Assembly: GCF_964340395.1 (NCBI RefSeq) | Contig: NC_135549.1 | Span: forward strand, 24,460,842-24,524,841 | Direction: 5' to 3' | DNA: 64,000 nucleotides | From: Glandiceps talaboti | Lineage: Eukaryota > Hemichordata > Enteropneusta > Spengelidae | The notes under the pieces: model-generated | Database searches by the model: none | Told to the model about the DNA's origin: nothing | What the model saw: only the letters and a program-made list of their open reading frames with translations | Shown: positions 1 through 11,100 of the stretch, piece after piece | How the letters are laid out: each line of letters opens with the position of its first letter | Position numbering within the stretch: the first letter of the stretch is position 1 | Translations under genes and position numbers: made by a program

Positions 1-10
1 TGTGTGTGTG

Positions 11-45
<35 letters not shown>

Positions 46-80
46 ATGTATGTCTGTCTGTCTGTCTGTCAGTCTGTCTG
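1..80. repeat. (TGTC)n/(TGTG)n microsatellite
   Basis: Tetranucleotide TGTC tract with TGTA and TGTG variants, already under way at the first base. It directly precedes the ~147-bp tandem satellite, the same order seen around 46.9-47.5 kb. Confidence 0.95.
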
Positions 81-189
81 TGTCATCATTTGCTAAAAAT
101 CGGCTGGCTCAATTATAATGAAATTTGGAATATATAATCTTTAGGGTAATGGCTAGACCTGATAAGGTTTTGAGCCAGATCTGTTAATG

Positions 190-1150
190 TTTAATTAGAG
201 AAATTTGCGTATTAATCAACTAATCAAGCAATATCTTAAGACTTCATACTTCAATTTCAATATGATTAAATTTAGTATATTCGTTAAACATAACAACATA
301 CATTTGTCCTATAAAATTTGGTGTTGTACCTTACAGCGTTAACGAATAATTTGCATAATTATTTTTTTTTGGTAATTAGTTTGTATCTTAAGAATGCATC
401 CTTCATATTCAACATAATTTAGTACATACGCTAACCATGAAAAAACACATATGTCCTGTCAAGTTTGTTGATGTACCTTTCAGTGTTCATGAATAATTTG
501 AATAATTAATGATTCTCGGTAATTAAACTATATCTTACGACTGCATACTTCAATTTCAATACAATTCAGTACATACATTAACCATAACAACTTGTGTATG
601 TTCTATAAAGTTAGTTGAGGTACCTTACAGTGTTAATGAATAACTTGCATAATTAATGATTTTTGGTAATTAGGCTATATCTTAAGACTGCATGCTTCAA
701 TTTCAATACAATTTAGAACATTAGTTAAACATAACAGAGTGCATATCTCCTATAAAAGTTGTTGATTTTGTTTGAAGATTTAGTGAATAATTTGCATAAT
801 TATTTATTTTCAGTAATTAGGCTATATAGACTGCATACTTGAATTTCAATATAATTTAGTACATACGTTAACCATAACAAAGCGGATATGTCCTATAAAA
901 TATTTGATATAGCTTAGTCAGTTTTAATGAAAAATTTGCATAATTAATTATTGTAGGTAACTAGGTTGTATCTTAAAAATGCAAGCTTCAAATTTCGTAT
1001 AATATGATACATATATCAACCATAATAATACGCACCTGTCCTGTGAAGTTTGTTTGTGAATAATGAACGATATTCAGTAATTAAGCAGTGTCATGCAATC
1101 TTCAAATTCCGTATAATTTGGCACATACATTAACCTAAGAAAGCACGCTT
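190..1150. repeat. ~147-bp tandem satellite, about 6 degenerate units
   Basis: Landmarks such as TTGCATAATT, GGTAATTAG, TATCTTAAGA and TGTCCTATAAA recur about every 147-149 bp (for example GGTAATTAG-like sites near 371, 520, 667, 814 and 957). Units differ by substitutions and small indels, so the array is old. A diverged copy follows a similar microsatellite at 47050-47530. The arrangement resembles the core tandem repeats of pearl/Helitron-like non-autonomous elements, which is an inference. Confidence 0.85.
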
Positions 1151-1773
1151 GTCCAAAAACAAAACCTATTAACATAGGTTTTTTTTTGGTTTAATGAGTT
1201 ATTTGCATAATTAGTGATTCCCTTACGGGAGGCATTCAGTTTAAATCTGGTTTTCATTTGTAATACGTGTTGTATATGACGACACACACAGTTTTGATAA
1301 ACTGTTTTGATTTCTGATTAAAATGCCTTTACTTTTATTGGGTACATATAGTAGTAGCACGTATACCCCGGGACGTATACATACAGATATTGCAATTTAG
1401 ATTGAAATTTATTCCACCAGAAGAGAAAAATATATACACAAACTTTGAAAGCAACGGATAGAACATTTCTGGTGAGGGCCATGGAAATAGTTCGTAGGAA
1501 CTAATCAATGTCCATGGACCGTATATGTAGATAATAAATACAAATTTGGGCTGGTACGAGTTTCACAATAACAACAAAAATACAATTCTTAGTAAATAAA
1601 GCGAAGTGTTGGTGGCAAAAATAAATGGAAGCTTATAAACGTAACAGAAAACAATAGTAAAATAACAACAGGAAACAAGCACAAGATACATCCTGCGTGT
1701 CTGAAATTAGAAAATTGATAATTTTGTTGCATTGGTCGGGTTATAGAACCATGTTTACACATTATCAACTAAC

Positions 1774-3321
1774 CTAGTTTGCACACATTTCTCGCAATAT
1801 CTCAGTAATCGTATCTCCATACTCTTGTGCTTGAAACAGAGATGTCACATGGCTATAGTAAACCAAACTCCATAACAGTCGCCCATGAATTGTACAAACG
1901 AAATTACTGAAAATGGGTCCAAATGTTGACATTCCACAGAGGCTATGTACCTCCGTTACCTCACTCAACCGAGGAGTGGATTTCGTGAAGCAAGACAGGT
2001 TTCCTAGATTCGACATGTAAAACAAACGTTCATTCCGATTGCCATGTTCATTATCTTGAATGATTGGTTGTATTAGATCACGTGCAGAGTATCCACAACT
2101 TTGCGCAAACATGTTAAACATTAATATGTCGGACCTCTGGAGAGCTCTCTGTGAAATTTTCAAGTGGCTTTCTCTGGTAAAGTTGGCTGCTTGTTTCCAG
2201 AAATGATCATATACGTTCATATCAGCTGACATTTTCATTATAATGTCGATAAGAACCGCATACATTGCATGACTTTGTGCAGGATCAATCGGTGGACTGC
2301 AACATTTCCTCGTATCCACTGCAAAGCGGGCTATAACTTCTTGCTTCGACCTTAAGTCACCTCCTTGCATTATCATCGATATTGCCATTGCAGAGGCAGT
2401 CATCAGCGTACCATTTACAGTTGTATTGTGTCTGCGACTGGCTTCAATGATTAGGGTAGTCTGCTCTCTGGAAAATGCAAGTGGGATAACTCGACTTTCC
2501 TTCTTTGCGTTAGGGTTTCGGGTGATTTCAGCGCCAAATTTTGCAATGTATGCATTGCTTGGACGAGACCATCTTTGGAGCAGAAGAACTAATCCAAATC
2601 TAATTCTGTCCCACCATGTCAATTTTTTTATGCCAAGAGCATCTAATGAATGAGGATATAATGGTAAACTCGCTGGAAGTTCATCTGTGCCATCAGCCAC
2701 CAATGACATATTAGTAACAAGTTCATCAACAAAATACATCATGGATACGCCATCAGTGATGCTGTGTAAAATATTAATAAATATTAATGTCTTGTAGCAT
2801 TTATCACTGTTCTGTTGACCATCATTACAGATCATAACCAGAAGTCGCCACAGCGGACCGTTTACAGTGTCTAACTTTTCTGAATGGTTGACTTCGGTTG
2901 CTAAAACTTCCTGCCAGTCATCTTCATCGATCATTCTCACATCAATTCTTTCTTCTTTCATTGGAATAAAGTAATGCCGCTTCTTACCCATCGAATCTGT
3001 GACGTCACCAATACGCATTCGTAGAAGAGGGTGTCTTGCTCTTAGTTGGCGTGCAGCTTTCACAACCAGATCCTCTGTTACTGGAACCCTGGATTCTACG
3101 AAGGCTGCGACACAAAGAGTAGTGAGGTTTAACTCCAACAGTTCATTCGTGTTCCATTCGTCAGATGACATTTCTCTTCCCCCATCAACCACACTCCTTC
3201 TTTTAGTCTTCTCGTTGTTTTGCCCTTTCAGTTGTTTTCGTACCAGTAGCAGTAGTGATAAAATAAATGCTGCACCAGCAATAACGTAAGGTTTATACTC
3301 CAATATATATTGGAAAGACAT
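1774..3321 (-). CDS. Membrane-anchored condensation/acyltransferase-superfamily protein, single exon
   Basis: A 515-aa intronless ORF. Residues about 11-28 form one hydrophobic segment followed by Arg/Lys, suggesting an N-terminal signal anchor with the rest on one side of a membrane. The core looks like the CoA-dependent acyltransferase/condensation superfamily (alcohol acetyltransferase, PapA, WS/DGAT relatives). It has a HxxxDG motif at H186-D190-G191, a typical NGPLWRLLV strand at ~154-162 and a conserved VDTRK at ~335-339. In the usual HHxxxDG the second His is catalytic and is kept here; the first position is Leu. The family transfers acyl groups to alcohols or amines, but the substrate cannot be read from sequence. 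The ATG at 3321 precedes the anchor directly. A possible minus-strand AATAAA lies at 1408-1413. No neighbour suggests a pathway. Confidence 0.85.
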   Translation of the reverse strand: MSFQYILEYKPYVIAGAAFILSLLLLVRKQLKGQNNEKTKRRSVVDGGREMSSDEWNTNELLELNLTTLCVAAFVESRVPVTEDLVVKAARQLRARHPLLRMRIGDVTDSMGKKRHYFIPMKEERIDVRMIDEDDWQEVLATEVNHSEKLDTVNGPLWRLLVMICNDGQQNSDKCYKTLIFINILHSITDGVSMMYFVDELVTNMSLVADGTDELPASLPLYPHSLDALGIKKLTWWDRIRFGLVLLLQRWSRPSNAYIAKFGAEITRNPNAKKESRVIPLAFSREQTTLIIEASRRHNTTVNGTLMTASAMAISMIMQGGDLRSKQEVIARFAVDTRKCCSPPIDPAQSHAMYAVLIDIIMKMSADMNVYDHFWKQAANFTRESHLKISQRALQRSDILMFNMFAQSCGYSARDLIQPIIQDNEHGNRNERLFYMSNLGNLSCFTKSTPRLSEVTEVHSLCGMSTFGPIFSNFVCTIHGRLLWSLVYYSHVTSLFQAQEYGDTITEILREMCAN

Positions 3322-4255
3322 GTCTGTGAAGATTAATGAATGAATAATCCGTAGCTTATTCTGATGACCTTGCCCAACACAAATGTTGTATCGAATTTTA
3401 ATACGGGAGGGTACGTGTACACGTACACAACCCTCTTTCTTTCAAGAATCAGATTTTAACCCGTTAGTGCACTGTTTACAAAATAAGATCGACTACATGA
3501 TTAACAAAGTCATGTACAATGTCAAATTATTTGGTATTTTATTTTTTCAGTAGATAGCAGTTAGTTACAAACTAGTGCAGTTTTTAACATGAAACCAGAT
3601 TCAAAACCATGGACAGTTACGATATGATACCAAGGCAAGTTAGTTAACAATTAAGTTACATACAGAGTCTGACTGTGACCCCTGTACGCACGCAGTATTG
3701 ATTTGATCATGAACTAGAAGTCCGGTAGGGTCACAACAGTTATAATTGACACTGTCATTGTTTGCTGCCAGTTCAACGAATTAATGTGCATATATAAGAA
3801 AACCCACTTTAAATTTTCCAACAAAAAAATACACTGAGAGCAAAAACACACATTTGAAAGACATATTTGTTTCCGTCATAATTGTCCTTAATATTACTTA
3901 CTCAATGGTGTCTCCAAAAATAATGCGACGTACTATGAGATAAAATAAGGTATCAGTCCGGTCGTACGTATCAAAGCTCTGAGATAAAACGAACGACAGA
4001 ATGGCGATTTTTGAAAAAATGAACCGAGTGGTGCTCTATAACCGTATATACTATGTGTACCGAGGCCTAAAAAGCACGCCTTTGGAGACATTAACCACTA
4101 CAGATAGAGGGTGGGTATATGTTACCTCTAGTCTGTAGTTGTTAAGAGGGGCTATGCATACAAATGTTACTATAGATCTAGAGACCAAACGTTTTATTCA
4201 GATATGGGACATTGTACCTAATGTCGTAATATGATTAACAGGAATAGGAAATTAA
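3322..4255. other. Gene-free interval upstream of the acyltransferase
   Basis: The 5' flank of the minus-strand acyltransferase. I see no long ORF, RNA gene or clear transposon end. A palindromic GTACACGTACAC-type stretch lies near 3413-3426. The promoter is presumably here but no core element stands out. Confidence 0.4.
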
Positions 4256-5545
4256 GAAATGGTTCAAAATGAATATTTTCATTCGTCTAGCTTTGCCATA
4301 ATTATTACCCACTATTGCCATTACTACGGAATCCGCTTTTGAACTACCCACTATCGAATCGTATTGCGGGCATTGGGTGCTCTATAGCACAAAACAGGGG
4401 AAGCTGTCAGTAAATCATTGTCAAATACAGTACAATGACATGGTTTTCTTAAAAGCGAAATGTCCTTGGAACCAAAAAGGGGTTATAATCAAAGACCTAG
4501 CTATACAAATGATGTACATGTAGTGCGAGGCCGCTTGAAGACGCTAACCTCAGGTCATGTAGGCTACTCACAAGTCCACAACACTTTGTACTTTAAAAAA
4601 GTTGCCATATAGATTGATCACTACCCCAAAGTGCATGCAAACCAAACAGTTATACTACAATTAAACATGAATTATTATGTACATTGTAATGAGTGACGTC
4701 ATTGGACACAAACAAACTCACATACAGGATACTTTCACCATGGAGGTAGAAGGACTTATGAATAATTCATGAATCGTGTTGAACATATCATGAAAATATC
4801 ACGAATTGTGTGTTGAACATGTAATGAATATATCATGATTAATCTTGTTGATGAACTTATTATGAATACTCGAGACTATATTGCTCAACTACTGTGGTTA
4901 GTTTGATTGATGAATAATAAAACTATTTGGTTCAAAACGAATATTTTCATTCGTCTACCGTAGCCATTTATTACCCACAATTGCCATTACTACGGAACCC
5001 ACTATTGAACTACCCGCTATCGAATCGTGTTTTGGGGCATTGGGTGCTCTATATAGCACAAAACAGCTAGATGGTAATTTAAAGTACAAAGTACTGTGAG
5101 CAGCCTACATGACTTGAGGTTGGCGTCTCCAAGCCTCGCAATGTATCACATCTATAGCTAGGTCTATAATTATAATCCCTTTTTGGTTTCAATGACATTT
5201 CGCTTTTAAGAATTCCATGTGTCATTGTACTGTATTTGACTAGTACAAATGATGCAGTACGAGGCTTGGAGACACTCACATCATGTCACGCAGGCTACTC
5301 ACAAGTCCACAACATTTTGTACTTTAAAATTTTGATCGGTCACTATCCCAAATTGCATGCAAACCAAACAGATATACTACAATGGAATATGGATTATAAT
5401 ATATGTAGTGAGTGATATTGGACAAAAACAACCTCACATTCAGGATACATATACCGTGGAGGTAGAAGGACTTATGAATAATTCATGAGCCATGTTGAAC
5501 ATATCATGAAAATATCACGAATTCTGTTGAACTCGGGACTATTTT
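4256..5545. repeat. Imperfect tandem duplication with an internal inversion
   Basis: Two copies of a ~650-730-bp sequence. The start (GGTTCAAAA, then ATTTTCATTCGTCTA) occurs at ~4261 and ~4922. The tail (GGCTACTCACAAGTCCACAA through the ATGAATAATTCATGA region) occurs at ~4561-4800 and ~5291-5525. In the second copy, 5080-5240 is the reverse complement of about 4425-4570, so part was inverted after or during duplication. No protein is encoded. Confidence 0.8.
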
Positions 5546-5871
5546 GCTCAAATATTGTGGCTAGTCTGATTGATATCGATGAATATACGTGTGATAGAAC
5601 ACTTGACAGTGTGTTTATTTTTGATGGAACAAATGCATCTTCTTTGTTGACGGTGCATTGTACTCCAATAGCTTGCTTTATATTAATACTCGCATTATGC
5701 ATTGCAATTCGACAAAAAGTCAACGCATTTAATCACGTAAACATCTCATCATCGCAAGTTGGCATAATTTATTGCATGTTGTCATTGAATGATGCCGTCA
5801 CATGGAAGTGCATAATCCCAAACAGTAAACTCGCATTACAGTATCTCATGATGTAAGTAAGTTATAATGAC

Positions 5872-6003
5872 AGTATTTCATTGTGTAACTGCAGTATGTC
5901 ATTTTCGTATTGCAGTATTTCTTTGTGTAACTGCGGCATGTCATTTCCACGTTGCAGTATGTCATTGTGTTTTAAACTGCAGTGTCACTCTCGCATTGCA
6001 GTA
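5872..6003. repeat. ~42-bp minisatellite, about 3 units
   Basis: Three degenerate units beginning GCAGTATTTC/GCAGTATGTC and containing TTGTGTAACTGC at about 5872, 5914 and 5956. Short ORFs through it follow from the low-complexity repeat and are not taken as genes. Confidence 0.65.
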
Positions 6004-6033
6004 TTGCATAGGCGAATTGTGGCAGGCATTGTA

Positions 6034-6079
6034 CGCCTCTCTCTCTGTCTCTGTCTCTGTATGATCTCTCTCTCTCTCT

Positions 6080-6146
<67 letters not shown>
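6034..6146. repeat. (TC)n microsatellite
   Basis: Nearly pure TC dinucleotides, interrupted by TGTATGA and CTGA. On the minus strand they read as Arg-Glu runs, which are artefacts. Confidence 0.97.
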
Positions 6147-6149
<3 letters not shown>

Positions 6150-6556
6150 ATTAGCTGTAGTTTGGTAATGAATAATGACTCGACTGTAGCAGTAGCACAT
6201 ACAATTTTAAAAAAGATAGCAAAGGTGAGGTTGACTATCTTTAGCCTCGTTTTAAGTCTCATATCAGTTCGTGGTTCCTCCAGACGTGGGAGGAAAATCA
6301 AAACCATGTATCGCCTCTAGACTGTAAAAATATATTGACAAATCTGAATAAAAGAAGAGGTTTGCTGTACGTTGAGGTAGTGCTTTATGATAAGCAAACG
6401 AAGTTTGGAACTTCACGCCTCTTGAAAACGTCGCCGGAATAGCACAGCATTGCTAGGGCAAAAGATTCAAAATGTTTGAAACTCCTATAACTTTGGTTAT
6501 TTCCCATGATACCTCACCCCCCCCCCCCCGTGTATAAAATTTTTCTTGTTGAAATA

Positions 6557-6667
6557 GCTAGTCTGTAAGATACGACGTTTCGTGCTTGCCACACTATCAA
6601 CTATCAGTCACAAATTTGTGGCCGATGCCGTAGAGGGCGCCCCGACACGGCGTACCTTAGTACAGAT
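6557..6667. mobile_element. MITE copy 1 (TIR CTGTAAGATACG...)
   Basis: A ~110-bp element starting AGTCTGTAAGATACGACG and ending GCCCCGACACGGCGTACCTTAGTACAGA. Its ends are imperfect inverted repeats. A second copy of the same layout lies at 25346-25445. It has no coding capacity and the superfamily is not assigned. Confidence 0.7.
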
Positions 6668-7111
6668 TACTTCTTATATGGAAGCATACTCATTTACATT
6701 TTGTATTGTGCGGGTAACAGAAAAATAAGTTGTTGTCTTATCACGAAGACAAATAATAACTTACATCTCGTATCACGTGCATTTTATTTGGGGAAAGTTA
6801 CAATTACTCATAGCAACAAATGAAATATTTTAAATATTGTTCTCTGGTCTTTCTAGATCACCACTTTATCAACAAGAGAGAAGACATCACAAAACATGAC
6901 AAAAGGTGACTTTGCAAAACTGTTTTCCCTTCAACTTTCAACACTATGTATTCCTCCACATCAAATTGTAATCTTATTAAAATTTTGGAAGGATAATGGT
7001 ATGTACGTACGTGATATATCAATATAACAGGAAATTTGTGTTCACCAGATGCAAAACACCCCCCTCCCCCGAGATAAAGACCACCACCCCTAAATGATAG
7101 GATAACATGTA
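6668..7111. other. Gene-free interval, 3' flank of the small minus-strand ORF
   Basis: Non-coding AT-rich DNA between the MITE and the stop codon of the 7112-7558 ORF. Part of it is likely the 3' UTR of that gene. No polyadenylation signal close to the stop was convincing. Confidence 0.35.
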
Positions 7112-7558
7112 CTACTGTTTATGTTTATGTTCTGGGTCACCTCCCTCTTTCATACAAGCTCCTGCAGCTGATGGTTGAGACGATACTGTGTTATCTCCAA
7201 TAAAACATGGTCCAAGTATCTGTTCAACAGGTAAATATGGTGACGTCACTACTGGTTCCAGCTGGATTGTTTTCTCAGTCGATGTCATGTGGGATGGGTC
7301 AAAGTGTGAATATCTGTACTGCAAGTTCAACGATACATCACATATGTCACACACAGTCAATTTCTCTCCAAATGACTGCTCAAACGATGAGTCTTTCGAT
7401 GATGTAGAGGCCGGGTCATTGTTGCCATGGTGACGATGTATCAGTTGCTGTGGTAACAATTCATCCAGGCCAAGTAACTGTTCAGGTTTTCCCCCTTCTC
7501 CAACTGCAGTATTGAACTCTGCCCAAGTCTTTACATTGTCCTTACTGAGGTTACTCAT
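7112..7558 (-). CDS. Small uncharacterised protein, 148 aa
   Basis: A complete ORF with no microsatellite or low-complexity bias, so better than a chance ORF. I do not recognise the family. The N-terminal half is acidic with a Leu-rich stretch (LLGLDELLPQQL, residues ~29-40). A CDICDV Cys-x-x-Cys pair lies near residue 70 and the C-terminus is short and charged (EHKHKQ). There is no signal peptide or membrane segment, so it is probably cytosolic or nuclear. Its ATG lies ~553 bp from the ATG of the divergent coiled-coil gene, suggesting a shared bidirectional promoter. Two RFX-like X-box motifs fall inside its coding sequence. It could instead be one exon of a larger gene. Confidence 0.5.
   Translation of the reverse strand: MSNLSKDNVKTWAEFNTAVGEGGKPEQLLGLDELLPQQLIHRHHGNNDPASTSSKDSSFEQSFGEKLTVCDICDVSLNLQYRYSHFDPSHMTSTEKTIQLEPVVTSPYLPVEQILGPCFIGDNTVSSQPSAAGACMKEGGDPEHKHKQ
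7421..7457. promoter_or_regulatory. Two RFX X-box-like motifs
   Basis: GTTGCCATGGTGAC at 7421-7434 and GTTGCTGTGGTAAC at 7444-7457 each match the X-box layout (GTNRCC, short spacer, RGYAAC) with one or two departures. They lie in the small ORF, ~650-690 bp upstream of the coiled-coil gene. Function is inferred. Confidence 0.35.
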
Positions 7559-8111
7559 TTTGTTCTGCCGCTACGTGCTATCGATATTAGAACTGGTGAT
7601 GCATGACATATCGTTAAAAAACCAAATGTATATCGGCTTATCGCTTGTCTGTCTCTTCTTACATGTAAATCGAAAATCCAGGTAACCTAAAGTCAAAATC
7701 CATGCTTCTGTCCCTTTTCTGGTTCTGAATTCGAGTCACAAACTACGATGGACTGAGCGAAAGGGCCGGAATATGCACCACAATATCGCAAAACTTTCTG
7801 CAAAAATTTGTCCTACCCGCGAAGTGGCATCGACCTTTGACCTAAGACCTCCTACTGACCTACCTAACTCGACGAAGATTTGTAAAACTTTTATCGCCAG
7901 CTAGTACCTGTATCGGAAGACTAGTATTGTTGGAATAGTCCGCTCTTCATTACTCTAAACGTAGCAGAAGAACGTTAAACAAGAAGTTTGATCCGTACTG
8001 ACTGTATTTCTGAACCTAGCAACTGCGCGTAGTGCCGAGGAGTTCGAACACTGATTTTGATGACGTCATGGTTACCTGTGTACACATTGAACAACACTAA
8101 ACGGACCGAAG
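7559..8111. promoter_or_regulatory. Divergent promoter interval with DR1 and CRE sites
   Basis: The interval between two divergent start codons, presumably holding both transcription starts. CGACCTTTGACCT at 7831-7843 is a near-perfect DR1 nuclear-receptor element on the minus strand. TGACGTCA at 8061-8068 is a perfect CRE palindrome 43 bp before the ATG of the coiled-coil gene. A second TGACGTCA lies in intron 1 at 8446-8453. No TATA box stands out. Confidence 0.5.
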
Positions 8112-11100
8112 ATGGCTTCTGAATCGGCTAGTCAATCAATCAACGGGCGAATACAGGTAAATTCACTTGCTGGCTGATATTTTAACCGTATAATTCAGCT
8201 ATGAAAGTATATCGAAAATACCACAAATGAAAATAATCACTGACATAGAGTTGATTTTTGATCAAATTACCGTGCGGCGATTTAATTAACACGTAACTGT
8301 TAGTGACTGACACTCGACTTGTACGCCAAGCATATGCTGATTTTTAAAATATATTTTAGTATTTCATGTTAAGTCATAGTTAACACTACAGTTTATGTAT
8401 ACTAATTCTCATATCACTACATCCCATGGGTACACACTCAGACCGTGACGTCATCTACGACTATAGACTTCATATGTTGCCAAGGACACGTTTATTGTTA
8501 TTCGACAGCTGTAATTAATTAAGGCCTCACAATGACCCAATAAAACCATTGAATAAATGCATGAACGACCTCGCTAGAATGCAGGTTAATTAAAATGAAG
8601 TCCTAATAAAATGTTGTTAAGGCACATACGTGTACTGATTAAGGTCAAATAATCAAACGTGTGCAATCTATATGTTATATGTATCCCAGTCGATATATAC
8701 AAATGTCGCTATATCATGTATTCAGTATGTTTATTTTAATAACTAATATTTATGAAATTATGTCTTTATTTAATTTGGATTTTTTTTTTGTCTTTGTGCA
8801 TCACAGAGTCTTGAACACATTAACATTGAAATTTCCATTATGCAATAGTAGCCCAGGGTCTTGAGAGCTCTACTGAAATCAACATCTTATTCTTACCCAG
8901 ATGCATACATGTACATTTCAATCTTGTAATTGGTGTTACTACAGGATCCCATGTAATCCCAGTTATCAGAATGCTGTGACTGTGTGATGTCATCAGCTTT
9001 ATTGTGTTCTAACGTCTAGTGAAATTTCTGCTGTTTTTCACTGTTTAGTGTGAAAAAAAAGACCCAGTAACTTTCAGTAAGTGGTCTTTAAATCCAATTG
9101 TCATGGCAACATATGTTTTATACCTGCAGAGTATATTACAAGACATTGATGCTGTGTCAAAGAAAAATTCTACATTGATAAAAGATTTGGAGACAATTGA
9201 AGGGAAAGCCAATGAACAGGATGCTACACAGATGATTGATAGCTTAAAAGACCATCTTAAAGCCTCAACTGAAACAAACTTACAGGTAATGTGTACATTT
9301 CATCACAATATTGCAACAAACTTACAGGTAATGTGTACATTTCATCACTATATTGCAACAAACTTACAGGTAATGTGTACATTTCATCACAATATTGCAA
9401 CAAACTTACAGGTAATGTGTACATTTTATCACAATATTGCAACAAACTTACAGGTAATGTGTACATTTCATCACAATATTGCAACAAACTTACAGGTATT
9501 GTGTACATTTTATCACAATATTGCAACAAACTTACAGGTAATGTGTACATTTCATCACAATATTGCAACAAACTTACAGGTAATGTGTACATTTCATCAC
9601 AATATTGCAACAAACTTACAGGTATTGTGTACATTTCATCACAATATTGCAACAAACTTACAGATAATGTGTACATTTCATCACAATATTGCAACAAACT
9701 TACAGGTAACGTGTACATTTCATAACAAGATTACATTTCTCCTTCATTGTTATAAATTCCAGTGTAATGTAAATTTCTGAAACCAGGAGAATTGAACACA
9801 GACATTATCCTTGGATATACCAGTCACGTCAGATATCACAATAAATTTAATGAAGCTATTTTAACAGTAACCCATGGTATCACAAAATATGTAACATACT
9901 ATTTAACAATAACCTAAATTACCGGTAATGTCAATTTCCGATATCACAAAAAAATACAACACAGATATTGTAACAATAACCCAGTGTGTATAAAAATTTC
10001 AGATGTCACATATTGCTGCGTCAGTGCAGAAAGGTCTTATCTGCTATGTAATTGTATGTATAGGCAGAGATGACCTTACTTCTCTGACGCAATATAATGC
10101 AAAAAATATATTTCGATTATAACCTAATATCAATTTCAGATATTGCAAAAAATACAAACTATTTCAGATATCATAACCCAAGAAATAGAAGACAGATATT
10201 TTACTAGTATCCTAACATGAATTTCAGATATCATAACAAAAATACATCCTAGATATTTTGATTATAATTTCATAAATTTCAGATACAGCAAAAAATACAT
10301 CATAGATATTTTTAACGTCAATTTCAGGTAGTGTAAAAAAAAAAATCATAAATATTTTAGTTATAACCAATGGTGCAGATAACCTACATGGTCAGCCACC
10401 CATATCATCTGTTTATTTCATGATTGCTAATTTAACAAATTTACTTTGTAGTACAGTATGTTTGTTAATGTCAGTATTTGTTAAACAAGTTAATAATTGA
10501 TCAGCATATAATTAAAGACTATATAATTAGTGAGATAAATGTGAGTTACTCATGCTTACAATGATACCAATATGAAAGGGATTTTCTAATGATTGTTCTA
10601 GTTTGTCACATGTACAAAAGAAGTATACATGTAATGTAGAGAAGGTATTGCAGAAGGAATCGCAGATCATTTTATATGGTGTTCAGTAGACCAAATTCTC
10701 CATGAACAAAGTATAAAGGGACGCCATTTCCTCTTGAAAGCCTTCTTAGCAAAAATGAAAGTCAAACACAAAACCATTCCATTTTTAGCTCCGCTGTCAG
10801 CGAAAGCTGAAAGCGTAGCTTTAGGTATAGGTGGGTATTGAGGTATAGAGAGTAGAGTGAATCATAGGTGTCCGTCAAACTTTTATATTTTTACTATCTA
10901 CTCCGGAAGTGACAGTCGGAATTCTTCGATATTTGGTGTGCATGTTCCCTGGGGGGAGGCTATTCAGATTTGTTCATGCCAAGTTGATCTGTGCCATTTT
11001 CAATTTTTTATGATTTTTTTTCATAAAATGTCATTTTCATCAACTCCTTGAAAACCTCTTATTAGATTGCTTTGATATCTGGCGTGTTGATGCGCAGGGG

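Noticed and set aside
5485-5856. 123-aa ORF
   Set aside because: Its start lies in the duplicated repeat block and it has no recognisable domain or conserved partner in the first copy.
5972-6307. Arg-Glu-rich ORFs on the minus strand
   Set aside because: They are translations of the (TC)n microsatellite.
9257-9725. Open reading frames of 144-225 aa made of 14-residue repeats on both strands
   Set aside because: They result from a 42-bp minisatellite whose length is a multiple of three. Only the part up to 9285 is taken as exon.
9272-9725. CRISPR-like array
   Set aside because: The repeats are contiguous 42-bp units without unique spacers, in an intron-bearing eukaryotic gene.
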